From assembly GCA_905201895.1 (NCBI GenBank), contig CAJKPX010000003.1, positions 51,120-115,119 of the forward strand: 64,000 nucleotides of DNA, given 5' to 3'. Made by a program: the position numbers and the translations under genes. The DNA is from an uncultured Eubacteriales bacterium. Lineage in GTDB: Bacteria; Bacillota; Clostridia; Oscillospirales; CAG-272. This document shows positions 54,675 to 61,970 of the stretch, piece by piece (the first letter of the stretch is position 1; the number at the start of each line of letters is the position of its first letter). Below the pieces are notes generated by a model. It ran no database searches. It was not told where the DNA came from and saw only the letters and a program-made list of their open reading frames with translations.

Positions 54675-55272
54675 ACAATCAAATAGCCCCCAAAGGATTT
54701 GGCGGTCCAGAGGGGGCGTAAATTAAGCGTATAACGAAACCGCTTGCGGTTTCTTCCTTGAGATGCGCCCGGCTCGCCACCCACAAAAGGCTTTGGCTTT
54801 TGTGGGTATTGAAACGAGCCGGAACAAGCGCATGAGAGCGTAGCGCAGCGGAGCGTACCATCTGCCACCAAGCGTCGAACGAGCAGGCGAAGTAGTTGGG
54901 AATACCGCCCCGAAGGTGCTCAGAACGAGCGCAGGAGCTCATCACCTTGGCTACCCGAGATCGCGGAGCGATCTCCCAAAGCGCGCATAGCGCGCGTCTC
55001 CTTTTCTGCCCATTGGGGGAAATGGAGCGCGCGATAGCGCGCGTGGGCAACCTTACCGCGTCATAGGTTGCCCGATAAATTGACAAAAACAAAAAACAAC
55101 TATACCCGAAAAACGGAGGAAACAAGAGAAAAACGAAGGAAACTGCATGATAAATGGAAATTAGAATCATTCTCGTTTTCTCAACTCAAATTGACAAAAA
55201 TGCACGTTTTCTCATACACAGATAACCTCATAAAAGACACCAAAAAAGCAAACTTCCGCGAGGAAGTTTTTT
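54675..55272 (+). ncRNA. Putative large structured RNA (about 600 nt), or an RNA-encoding repeat
   Basis: No protein gene fits here, yet the first 400 bases are dense in perfect stems. Positions: 54686-54691 with 54712-54717; 54736-54743 with 54746-54753; a three-tier arm 54764-54768/54828-54832, 54769-54776/54815-54822 and 54779-54789/54797-54807; 54913-54918 with 54943-54948; 54957-54964 with 54968-54975; 54981-54986 with 54990-54995; 55027-55032 with 55037-55042; 55045-55053 with 55065-55073. About 175 A-rich, weakly folded bases follow, ending in a terminator. It has its own promoter. It does not match RNase P, tmRNA, SRP or 6S RNA by the motifs I know. It may belong to a class such as ROOL or GOLLD, or be a dispersed repeat. 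Confidence 0.55.
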
Positions 55273-55273
55273 C
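55245..55273 (+). terminator. Intrinsic terminator ending the structured region
   Basis: AACTTCC (55251-55257) pairs with GGAAGTT (55262-55268), loop GCGA, followed by a T run (55269-55272), with six A on the left flank. Confidence 0.75.
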
Positions 55274-55450
55274 TATTTCAGGAGAGCGATACTCGCGTCA
55301 ACAGAAGGAAACTATCTCCAACGGACAGAAGGCAAAACAACACCGCGCGCGGCACCTTTACAATACCCCCAACTATACAAAATTTATCTTTTGTATAATT
55401 GTATGTATAAAACAAAAGCCGAGATTCATGGCTCTCTCCCCCTATCTAAA

Positions 55451-55509
55451 CTATCAAAAACGAAGGGGGGGGGGCTATTTGAGAGACTCACGCCCTTCGT
55501 TTTTGATAG
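55451..55509 (-). terminator. Terminator at the end of the M18-DUF1846-DUF2974-GNAT run
   Basis: A perfect 17-bp stem (55451-55467 with 55493-55509). Reading the minus strand, the inner CGAAGGG/CCCTTCG part is followed by TTTTT. It overlaps the end of the GNAT gene. A ten-G run (55464-55474) lies in the loop. Confidence 0.75.
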
Positions 55510-55997
55510 AAGATGCAGAGATGTGTTCTTCCTCTGTAATCAATCAGCTCGGTTTTGGAAATGCGTACCATGCCGCATTTCTCCATCACTCTTTGGCTTG
55601 CAACGTTTTCCTCAAAGGCTCCTGCCATGATCTCCTCAAAGCCAGCCTCAAAGAGGTGCTTAATGATCGCTTGCAGGGCTTCGGTTGCAAAGCCTCGGTT
55701 ATGGTACTTTGGGCGCAGGGCATAGCCAAGCTCTATTTGAGTTCCCTCAATCTCGGTATCATTGATCAGCCCGATCAACTCTCCGCGATAAGAAATCGCA
55801 AACACATAGCGATCCTCTCTCTCGGACAACTCACGAATGCGAGCGCAAAGTGCCTCCGCCTCCCCTCTGCTTGAAAAATCGGGAAGCATATAGGTCTGCT
55901 TCACCTGCTCATCGGTAAAGAGGTCAATCAGAGATTCCCGATCCGATTCAAGAATTTCGCGCAGCTCCAGGCGCTCCGTTTGAACTGTCTTTTTCAT
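55488..55997 (-). CDS. GNAT family N-acetyltransferase
   Basis: A 169-residue RimJ/RimL-type acetyltransferase. Motif order fits: TERLELREILESD near the N-terminus, IELGYALRPKYHNRGFATEA (the acetyl-CoA binding loop R-x-x-G-x-A pattern) and NVASQRVMEKCGM. It would transfer acetyl from acetyl-CoA to an amine, of a ribosomal protein N-terminus or a small molecule; the substrate is unknown. I prefer the start at 55997 (with AGAGGAAA upstream) to 56036. It is last in the minus-strand run, 44 bases after DUF2974. Confidence 0.88.
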   Translation of the reverse strand: MKKTVQTERLELREILESDRESLIDLFTDEQVKQTYMLPDFSSRGEAEALCARIRELSEREDRYVFAISYRGELIGLINDTEIEGTQIELGYALRPKYHNRGFATEALQAIIKHLFEAGFEEIMAGAFEENVASQRVMEKCGMVRISKTELIDYRGRTHLCIFYQKRRA

Positions 55998-56040
55998 GTT
56001 CGTACTGTTTCCTCTGAAAAATTTTGTATCATTCAAATGC

Positions 56041-57153
56041 TCAGGGCTTCTTCCTGAAAAGATCGCTGATGATATTTTTAGCGTTCACTTCAAAGAGGAC
56101 CGAAAGCGTTTTTTGTATCGTTTTGTGCACGTGCGGATCGAGGCTACTTCCCTTCTGCAGCCACCGATTTTTGGTGAGCGAAATCAAATCGGTCAGCGTT
56201 GCGGCATTGTCGGAGGAAAGCACCTGATAGAGTGCCTCAACAAATTGCTCACGCTGCTCAGGGGTCATTTGTTTAATCCATTGATTCAGCGTGCGGTCAA
56301 GTCGCTTGCTCTCCCCTGTTACGTTTTTGAGATGCACAAACGAGCCTCCCATCACGTCCCAGGAAAGTCCATCATGCTGAAAAAGTCCCGCCTGACGGCT
56401 CTTGACCACAATATAGTTCTCATCATGTTCCAAAAGCATTCCAACAACTGAAGATTGCGGCACAAGCGTGTGAATGATGGGACGAAGCTCGATATAATCG
56501 AGATTGTTAATCATGCCGCTCCCGAATCCAGGACCGTCATTGCTCCAAATTGCGGAGAGGCGTTTCTTAATACTCGGTGCACAATGAACCGCCGCATACA
56601 CTGCAAGATTACCGCCCTTGCTATGCCCCGTGATGCGGATATTACTCCCTGCATAATGCGCAGCCGCATCGTTCAGATATTCCAACGCCTGCTCCTGTGC
56701 AGGAACCACACTCAAAAAGCTCATGTTGAAATTTTCCTTCCATCCAACGAGCGTATCGTCTGTTCCGCGATATGCGATCACAGCGCTACCGTCCTCGGGA
56801 AGAAATGTGGTTGCAGAAAATTGCATTTCCTTTTGTAAGTCGATCTTGTTCACGTGCGCCCTCATTTCAATCGAACGAAAGCGCCTCGTATCCTTCAGTG
56901 CTCGAAAAAGCGTTACAATCCCTTTTGGAACAATCAATCCCATCGTGATTTTTTTGGGATCGGGATTTTTTGCAAAAAAGGTATTTGCCGCCGCCTTGAT
57001 CGGCACGGAGCTACCATCATGCTCGGGAGGAACAATCTCACTCAAATCGAGATAGGTCAGGAGAGAAAGAATCAGGCTATCCACCTCGTTGAAGGGCGAT
57101 TCCTTGAACGAAAGATCGCCGCGCCACTTCACGTAATCAATCAGTGTTCCCAA
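56041..57153 (-). CDS. DUF2974 (Mbeg1-like) alpha/beta-hydrolase fold protein
   Basis: A 370-residue lipase-like protein. The nucleophile elbow is GHSKGGNLAVYAAV near residue 180, the N-terminal core is MGTLIDYVKWRGDLSFKE with FNEVDSLILSLLTYLDL, and VIAYRGTDDTLVGWKENFNM is typical of DUF2974. No signal peptide, so it is cytoplasmic. Family members are predicted esterases or lipases of unknown substrate. It sits between DUF1846 and GNAT genes with 44-base gaps. Confidence 0.87.
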   Translation of the reverse strand: MGTLIDYVKWRGDLSFKESPFNEVDSLILSLLTYLDLSEIVPPEHDGSSVPIKAAANTFFAKNPDPKKITMGLIVPKGIVTLFRALKDTRRFRSIEMRAHVNKIDLQKEMQFSATTFLPEDGSAVIAYRGTDDTLVGWKENFNMSFLSVVPAQEQALEYLNDAAAHYAGSNIRITGHSKGGNLAVYAAVHCAPSIKKRLSAIWSNDGPGFGSGMINNLDYIELRPIIHTLVPQSSVVGMLLEHDENYIVVKSRQAGLFQHDGLSWDVMGGSFVHLKNVTGESKRLDRTLNQWIKQMTPEQREQFVEALYQVLSSDNAATLTDLISLTKNRWLQKGSSLDPHVHKTIQKTLSVLFEVNAKNIISDLFRKKP

Positions 57154-57196
57154 TTTTATCGTTTCCCCCTTCCCTATTTCTCATATCTAAAAAATA

Positions 57197-58687
57197 TCAA
57201 TAACCGTGATAAAGACGCTTGCTTTCATAGTAGGGCTCGCATGTGAGACGCACGCCCAGCTTTTTCATCGTAACTTCATCATTTTCCGAAAGAATCACCG
57301 ACGAGTGCATCTCGCAGTTACGCAGACGCGGCAGCTGTGCCTGTGCAGACGCTGCGATGGGATCGGATACCGCACAGATCGACAGTGCGATCAAAAGCTC
57401 ATTCGGATGCAGACGGGGGTTTTTACTGCCAAAGGTTTTCACCTTGAGATTGGTGATCGGCTCCAGAATTTCGGGTGAGATCAGATCAATGCGATCGTCG
57501 ATCCCAGCCAAGTTTTTCAGGGCATTCAAAATTGCCGCTGACGTAGCACCAAGCAAGCGCGAGGTTTTGCCCGTGATCATGGTTCCGTCTGCCAATTCGA
57601 TTGCCACGGCAGGCTTTCCACCCGTCAAAGCCGATTTTTCGCATGCAACGCCTGCAACCTTGCGGTATTCCACGTCAATTCCTGCAGACTGCATGATTAG
57701 CTTGAGCTTGTCAACGTCTCTGGCATCTCCGCTTCCCTTTCTTTGATTAGAAAGCGCTGTATAATAGCGTCTGACGATCTCCATTCTTGCGGCATCACAA
57801 ACGGCATCATCATCCACGATACAATTTCCAACCATGTTCACGCCCATATCTGTTGGAGACTTATAAGGAGAATATCCGTGAATACGTTGGAACATCGCAT
57901 TCAAAACGGGAAAGATCTCAACGTCGCGGTTATAGTTGACAGTGGTTTTTCCGTATGCCTCCAAATGGAAGGGGTCGATCATGTTCATATCGTTGAGGTC
58001 TGCGGTTGCTGCCTCATAGGCAATGTTAACGGGATGCTTGAGCGGAAGATTCCAAATCGGGAAGGTTTCAAATTTTGCGTATCCAGAGCGAATTCCGCGC
58101 TTGTGGTCATGGTAAATCTGGCTCAAACAGGTTGCCATTTTGCCGCTTCCCGGGCCGGGACCCGTGATTACCACGAGCGAGCGCGAGGTTTGGATATAAT
58201 CGTTTTTGCCGTAGCCCTCGTCGCTCACAATGTGGTCAATATCCGAGGGATATCCCGCGATCAGATAATGACGGTAAACACAAACGCCGAGCGACTCCAG
58301 GCGCTTTTGGAATTTGATTGCAGCGGGCTGATCCTGCCAACGAGTCAGCACCACGCTCCCCACGTAAAGTCCAAAGCTACGGAATGCGTCGATCAAACGA
58401 AGTGTATCAAGATCGTAAGTAATGCCAAGGTCGCCACGCACCTTGTTCTTCTCAATATCATTGGCGTTGATGGCAATTACCACCTCTGCCTGATCCTTGA
58501 GCTGGATGAGCATGCGGATTTTGCTATCGGGAGCAAATCCGGGGAGAACGCGTGCGGCGTGATAATCGTCAAAGAGCTTTCCGCCAAACTCGAGATAGAG
58601 CTTTCCGCCAAACTGATCAATTCTCTCGCGGATATGCGAGGACTGCATTTCTATATATTTTTCATTGTCAAATCCAATTTTATACAT
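57197..58687 (-). CDS. DUF1846 family protein
   Basis: A 496-residue cytoplasmic protein of DUF1846, common in Firmicutes. MYKIGFDNEKYIEMQSSHIR at the start and a P-loop-like GPGPGSGK at residues 176-183 are family marks; the latter suggests nucleotide or phosphate binding. Enzyme activity is not established to my knowledge. The gene starts 18 bases after the M18 peptidase stop and has an AAAGGGA ribosome site. Confidence 0.93.
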   Translation of the reverse strand: MYKIGFDNEKYIEMQSSHIRERIDQFGGKLYLEFGGKLFDDYHAARVLPGFAPDSKIRMLIQLKDQAEVVIAINANDIEKNKVRGDLGITYDLDTLRLIDAFRSFGLYVGSVVLTRWQDQPAAIKFQKRLESLGVCVYRHYLIAGYPSDIDHIVSDEGYGKNDYIQTSRSLVVITGPGPGSGKMATCLSQIYHDHKRGIRSGYAKFETFPIWNLPLKHPVNIAYEAATADLNDMNMIDPFHLEAYGKTTVNYNRDVEIFPVLNAMFQRIHGYSPYKSPTDMGVNMVGNCIVDDDAVCDAARMEIVRRYYTALSNQRKGSGDARDVDKLKLIMQSAGIDVEYRKVAGVACEKSALTGGKPAVAIELADGTMITGKTSRLLGATSAAILNALKNLAGIDDRIDLISPEILEPITNLKVKTFGSKNPRLHPNELLIALSICAVSDPIAASAQAQLPRLRNCEMHSSVILSENDEVTMKKLGVRLTCEPYYESKRLYHGY

Positions 58688-58705
58688 CGTTCGATTCCCT
58701 TTCCT

Positions 58706-60022
58706 TTACGAATTCAAACGGTAAACGCCGTCGGCATCGGTTGTGAGAGATGCATTGTAAAAGGCATCCATTGCGCGGATGAGATAGTCGGTGTCGCGTG
58801 CTCCTGCCGTTTCATAGCAGGAATGCATTGCAAGCTGTGCCATTCCGATATCAACCGTCAGGAGCGGCACCTGCGTGTTGGAAATGCTGCCGAGCGTGGA
58901 GCCACCGGGCATATCGCTGCGGTTTGCGTAATATTGGATCGGAACGTCGGCGCGGCGGCAGATCTCCGAAAAGATCGCGCAGGAAACGCCCTCGGTTGCA
59001 TACTTTTGTGCCGCGTTAAATTTGATCACCACACCGCCGTTGAGTCTGGGCGAATTCTCTGCATCGCTCAATTCGGGATGATTGGGGTGCTTTGCATGAC
59101 CGTTATCGGCAGAAACCATCATCGACGAGGCGAGCAGACGGCGCTTATCAGCACCGATCGACTCGCAAATACGGTCGAGGACGTCGGATAAGAACACAGA
59201 AGCCGCGCCCTGCTTGGTGGAGCTGCCGGTTTCCTCGTTATCGGCGGCGTAGTAGACCGTTACGGCATTCGGATTTTTCGTGTGGCAGAAGCCCTCGAGT
59301 GTGCCGAATGCACACATGAGATTATCAATGCGAGGTGATGAGAAGAACTCATATCCTGCGCCCCAAACCGTTCCCGGTGTGCGACAAACAACGTAGAGGT
59401 CCATCCCTGCGATCTCCTCGACCGCACAGGAAAGCTCCTCTGCCATGAGATTGAGCAGTGCATCCTTCCCCTCTCCCTTTTCGGCAAAGAGCGGCAGCAT
59501 ATCCACGGCGGGATTGAAGGTGTATCCCGAGTTTACCGAGCGATTGAGATGGATCGCAACGTTGGGGATCAGAAGCAAATCGCGGTCGATTTTTACGGTT
59601 TTTGCTGAGAAAACGCCATCCCTGGAGAGGATCACGCGACCTGCAAGGGTGAGCGGTCGGTCAAGCCAGGAAGACAGAATGGTGCCACCGTAGACCTCTG
59701 TATTGAGGCGGATATAGTGCTCGCACGCCACGCGCTCCGAGCGACTCTTGAGCTTGAACATCGGAGAGTCGGTGTGCGATGCAGCGATCAGAAAATGCTC
59801 GGGAGCATTTTCCGGCAGACGGAATGCGATCACAGACGATTGGTTACGGGTTACAAAGTATCCCTCCCCAGGCGTCAAATCCCATGCGTCTCCCTCACGC
59901 AGGCAGGTAAAGCCCTCGGCAACAAGGCGCTCTGCAACCGTTTCCACAGCATGGAACGCGGTGGGGCTATTTTCAATAAAGCGGAGCAAAGCCTCCGTGC
60001 TTTTCTGTTGATTGCAATTCAT
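58706..60022 (-). CDS. M18 family aminopeptidase
   Basis: A 438-residue dinuclear zinc aminopeptidase. The metal ligands are seen in AASHTDSPMFKLK, in the later YYAADNEETGSSTKQGA (Asp-Glu pair) and in SDMPGGSTLGSI; the C-terminal His is in QLAMHSCYE. It releases N-terminal residues from peptides in the cytoplasm. The start at 60022 follows AGGAGG; the in-frame ATG at 60091 lies before the promoter's transcription start. It is the first gene of the four-gene run. Confidence 0.93.
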   Translation of the reverse strand: MNCNQQKSTEALLRFIENSPTAFHAVETVAERLVAEGFTCLREGDAWDLTPGEGYFVTRNQSSVIAFRLPENAPEHFLIAASHTDSPMFKLKSRSERVACEHYIRLNTEVYGGTILSSWLDRPLTLAGRVILSRDGVFSAKTVKIDRDLLLIPNVAIHLNRSVNSGYTFNPAVDMLPLFAEKGEGKDALLNLMAEELSCAVEEIAGMDLYVVCRTPGTVWGAGYEFFSSPRIDNLMCAFGTLEGFCHTKNPNAVTVYYAADNEETGSSTKQGAASVFLSDVLDRICESIGADKRRLLASSMMVSADNGHAKHPNHPELSDAENSPRLNGGVVIKFNAAQKYATEGVSCAIFSEICRRADVPIQYYANRSDMPGGSTLGSISNTQVPLLTVDIGMAQLAMHSCYETAGARDTDYLIRAMDAFYNASLTTDADGVYRLNS

Positions 60023-60059
60023 AAGAAACCTCCTGCCATATCTCAAACAATACAGATAT

Positions 60060-60088
60060 ATTATATCACATTCAAAAATTAAAATCAA
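60060..60088 (-). promoter_or_regulatory. Sigma-A promoter of the M18-DUF1846-DUF2974-GNAT run
   Basis: Minus strand: TTGATT (60088-60083), 17 bases, TATAAT (60065-60060). It rules out the longer M18 start. Confidence 0.85.
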
Positions 60089-60122
60089 CACAAGAGCGCG
60101 ATTTTCAAAAGATTTTTTTCAA

Positions 60123-60172
60123 TAAAAAAGGAGTCCCGTCAAAATCCGAGGATCTGACGGGGCGTTCCTGTT
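60123..60172 (-). terminator. Minus-strand terminator after the small lipoprotein gene
   Basis: On the minus strand the arm around CGCCCCGTCA pairs with TGACGGGACT, closed by AGGA/TCCT, and is followed by six T (60129-60124). It lies 60 bases after the stop of the gene at 60236. Confidence 0.75.
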
Positions 60173-60235
60173 TGTTTGCGTATTTTACCCTTCATAAACA
60201 CATTCTGAATAATCAATTAAAGGGGGGCGTAGCTA

Positions 60236-60610
60236 TCAATCGTGTCGAAAAACATATTCGCTGTTTTCGGGCATCTTAAATTTCTCATTATCCCCGTTAT
60301 CAATTAGAACAAGTGTATCTTTATCTGTAATTTCAAAAACAAAAACGGTACTTTGCGAAGTTGCGGTAATTCTATTGCCCTTTACAATAAAAGCCCCTAT
60401 TTCGGCGTAAGAAAAAACCTCTCCTTCCCCCATACGAAAGGTATGATCTTCAAAATTTAATCGCAAATAGGGAGTCAAAAATTCATCAAACTCTCCCTCC
60501 ATATAGTATATACCGGAAGGAAGGTCGCAGGGATCCGACTTTGTATTTTTACAAGCCGCCGATCCAAGAACAACAATTATTGAAAGAAAGAAGGCTACCA
60601 TTCTTTTCAT
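60236..60610 (-). CDS. Small lipoprotein of unknown function
   Basis: A 124-residue protein with a signal peptide and lipobox (LGSAAC, Cys20). The mature part is about 100 residues, rich in acidic and aromatic residues, with alternating strands (YYMEGEFDEFLTPYLRL, VFVFEITDKDTLVLIDN) that suggest a small beta-sandwich. I do not recognise the family. Its base composition is more AT-rich than its neighbours. It has a strong own promoter and a terminator, so it is transcribed alone. Confidence 0.75.
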   Translation of the reverse strand: MKRMVAFFLSIIVVLGSAACKNTKSDPCDLPSGIYYMEGEFDEFLTPYLRLNFEDHTFRMGEGEVFSYAEIGAFIVKGNRITATSQSTVFVFEITDKDTLVLIDNGDNEKFKMPENSEYVFRHD

Positions 60611-60625
60611 ACTTTAATCCTCCGT

Positions 60626-60659
60626 AGTTCTTTTTATAATTCAGTTCTTTTTATAATTC
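60626..60659. repeat. Tandem duplication of 17 bases in the leader of the small lipoprotein gene
   Basis: AGTTCTTTTTATAATTC occurs twice without a gap (60626-60642 and 60643-60659), between the promoter and the ribosome site. Confidence 0.9.
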
Positions 60660-60688
60660 ATTGTAACATAAAAGCAAAAAAATGTCAA
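60660..60688 (-). promoter_or_regulatory. Sigma-A promoter of the small lipoprotein gene
   Basis: Minus strand: TTGACA (60688-60683), 17 bases, TACAAT (60665-60660). Confidence 0.88.
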
Positions 60689-60712
60689 CAGTGATATATG
60701 GTCATATCAAAT

Positions 60713-60751
60713 AAAAAAAATCCTCGTTCATTTGAACGAGGATTTTTTTTG
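60713..60751 (-). terminator. Bidirectional terminator between the two unknown genes
   Basis: A perfect 18-bp stem (60713-60730 with 60733-60750) with a two-base loop and T or A runs of eight on both sides. It serves the minus-strand gene at 60811. Confidence 0.92.
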
Positions 60752-60810
60752 CCTTAAACGTGATAAAAGGTGTCTGAACAAGGGTAATTGCGAACAAAAG
60801 GTGTCCGATT

Positions 60811-61527
60811 CTATGACAGTGCAATGCGATGCACAATGGGATAATATGTTTCCCAATCTACATCTATTTTTGGGGATTGCGTTACAATGTAAATTGATTT
60901 GTCCCATAAAGCAATAGGATCGTAATCGTCCCGAGATCCTTCCAATTCCAATGACTCTAAAACATTTCCATCATAATCTATCCTGTAAATAATGGTGCTT
61001 TTCTTTTTGCTCATGGCAAAATAAATATTGTTGTTTATCTGCAAAAAATTGCAAGTTCCTTTGGTGTTAAAATCAAAAATAATCTCACCGCTATTGATAT
61101 CCAACGAATAAAAATGACCGCCCATTCCCGCCGTGCCGAAGATAAGTCTATTTCCGTTTTTAACGATATCTGTATAAAGATAGCCTCTTAAACTTTTTTT
61201 CCACAGTAATTTATCATTTTTCAAACAAGCATAGCCCCATTCTCCTTGATGGGTTATGCGATACTCTCCAAAAATAAAATCGTCCTCGCTGTAATGCTCC
61301 GGAGGTTTTCTTGTGTTGTAGCATTCTTTGTTCTTTTGGACATCATCTATATTCTGATTACAGTTGACAATATCTCCACTATCAATATCAAACATGATAT
61401 CGGATATTGGGAAAATATTCGATGAATAGAAAAAATAATATTTTAAGTAATTATTTTCTTGTAGCAATGCACCATGAAACCAAGTATTGTAAATAGATGG
61501 CAAACTTTTTGACCAGATTCTTTTCAT
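60811..61527 (-). CDS. Uncharacterised protein with beta-propeller-like repeats
   Basis: A 238-residue protein without signal peptide. Repeated blocks such as LRGYLYTDIVKNGNRLIFG, GGHFYSLDINSGEIIFDF and STIIYRIDYDGNVLESLEL have the strand-turn pattern of PQQ/WD-type propeller blades, though only three or four blades are present. I do not recognise the family. GC is well below that of the core genes (many AAA, ATT and TTT codons), which suggests recent acquisition. The start at 61527 has GGTGG seven bases upstream; the TTG at 61533 is too close to it. Confidence 0.65.
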   Translation of the reverse strand: MKRIWSKSLPSIYNTWFHGALLQENNYLKYYFFYSSNIFPISDIMFDIDSGDIVNCNQNIDDVQKNKECYNTRKPPEHYSEDDFIFGEYRITHQGEWGYACLKNDKLLWKKSLRGYLYTDIVKNGNRLIFGTAGMGGHFYSLDINSGEIIFDFNTKGTCNFLQINNNIYFAMSKKKSTIIYRIDYDGNVLESLELEGSRDDYDPIALWDKSIYIVTQSPKIDVDWETYYPIVHRIALS

Positions 61528-61581
61528 AATCAAACCACCTTTCTTTACTCTATTATATCACACTTTCAGAGAAAAATAAAT

Positions 61582-61770
61582 CAAGGCGTAGCCTTGTATC
61601 TTTAATGAAATCGTGCTACGCACGATGAAATCCGAGCAATCTCGGATGAAATCTTCGGCGTGCCGCCTCAGATGAAATTAAATCCGCCTTCATCTCCTGC
61701 CGCAAGGCAGATTTCATCGCGAAGCGATTTCATCCACGATAGTGGATTTATTCCGCAGAAGGCGGATTTA
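61582..61770. repeat. Array of short hairpins (candidate dispersed non-autonomous element)
   Basis: At least eight perfect palindromes in 190 bases: 61582-61596, 61610-61626, 61630-61647, 61657-61667, 61697-61710, 61716-61728, 61732-61747 and 61752-61766. On the left half they are separated by the word GATGAAATC; on the right half by its reverse complement GATTTCATC, so the whole is a loose large inverted repeat. No protein gene fits. The spacing does not match a CRISPR array. It looks like the hairpin-rich intergenic repeats seen in gut Firmicutes, by memory only. Confidence 0.7.
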
Positions 61771-61774
61771 GTTG

Positions 61775-61816
61775 AAAAAAGCACATATTTGTCAGTAGAC
61801 AAATATGTGCTTTTTT
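61775..61816. terminator. Long perfect hairpin with T runs on both strands
   Basis: A 19-bp perfect stem (61775-61793 with 61798-61816) with loop AGTA. Six T on each strand make it a good terminator in either direction. On the minus strand it lies directly after the tRNA/tmRNA-like 3' end. Confidence 0.9.
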
Positions 61817-61835
61817 CTGGTGGAGACAGCTGGGG
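61817..61835 (-). other. tRNA/tmRNA-like 3' end fragment (candidate attachment-site remnant)
   Basis: On the minus strand CCCCAGCTGTCTCCACCAG ends in the acceptor-like CTCCACCA seen at the 3' end of tmRNA and some tRNAs, and is followed at once by a terminator. The bases that should form the T-loop and the 5' T-arm (upstream, GTTTGTAATA) do not fit. It could be the short identity block left by an element that integrates at ssrA. Two palindromes follow at 61845-61858 and 61874-61895. The bases 61836-61970 hold no gene. Confidence 0.35.
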
Positions 61836-61970
61836 TATTACAAACACTATATATAGTGCTTTATTTGTCGCTGTTAACACAATATGTTGTGTTAATAAAG
61901 GCGATGAAATAATTTGGTAATATTTCGAGCAAAAACAAACCAAGTTGTCCACCTAAAATAATATCTCTTG

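Noticed and set aside
54679..55170. A 163-residue minus-strand frame across the structured region
   Set aside because: No ribosome site, odd composition (many Arg, Ser, Ala), and its codons are the mirror of the perfect stems; it is a by-product of the hairpins.
57743..59191. A 482-residue plus-strand frame opposite DUF1846 and the M18 gene
   Set aside because: Shadow frame; both minus-strand genes have family motifs.
61582..61770. CRISPR array
   Set aside because: The palindromes differ from each other in sequence and spacing is irregular (10-35 bases); no cas genes.
61668..61952. A 94-residue minus-strand frame over the hairpin array
   Set aside because: It is made of hairpin arms and the terminator stem and has no ribosome site.
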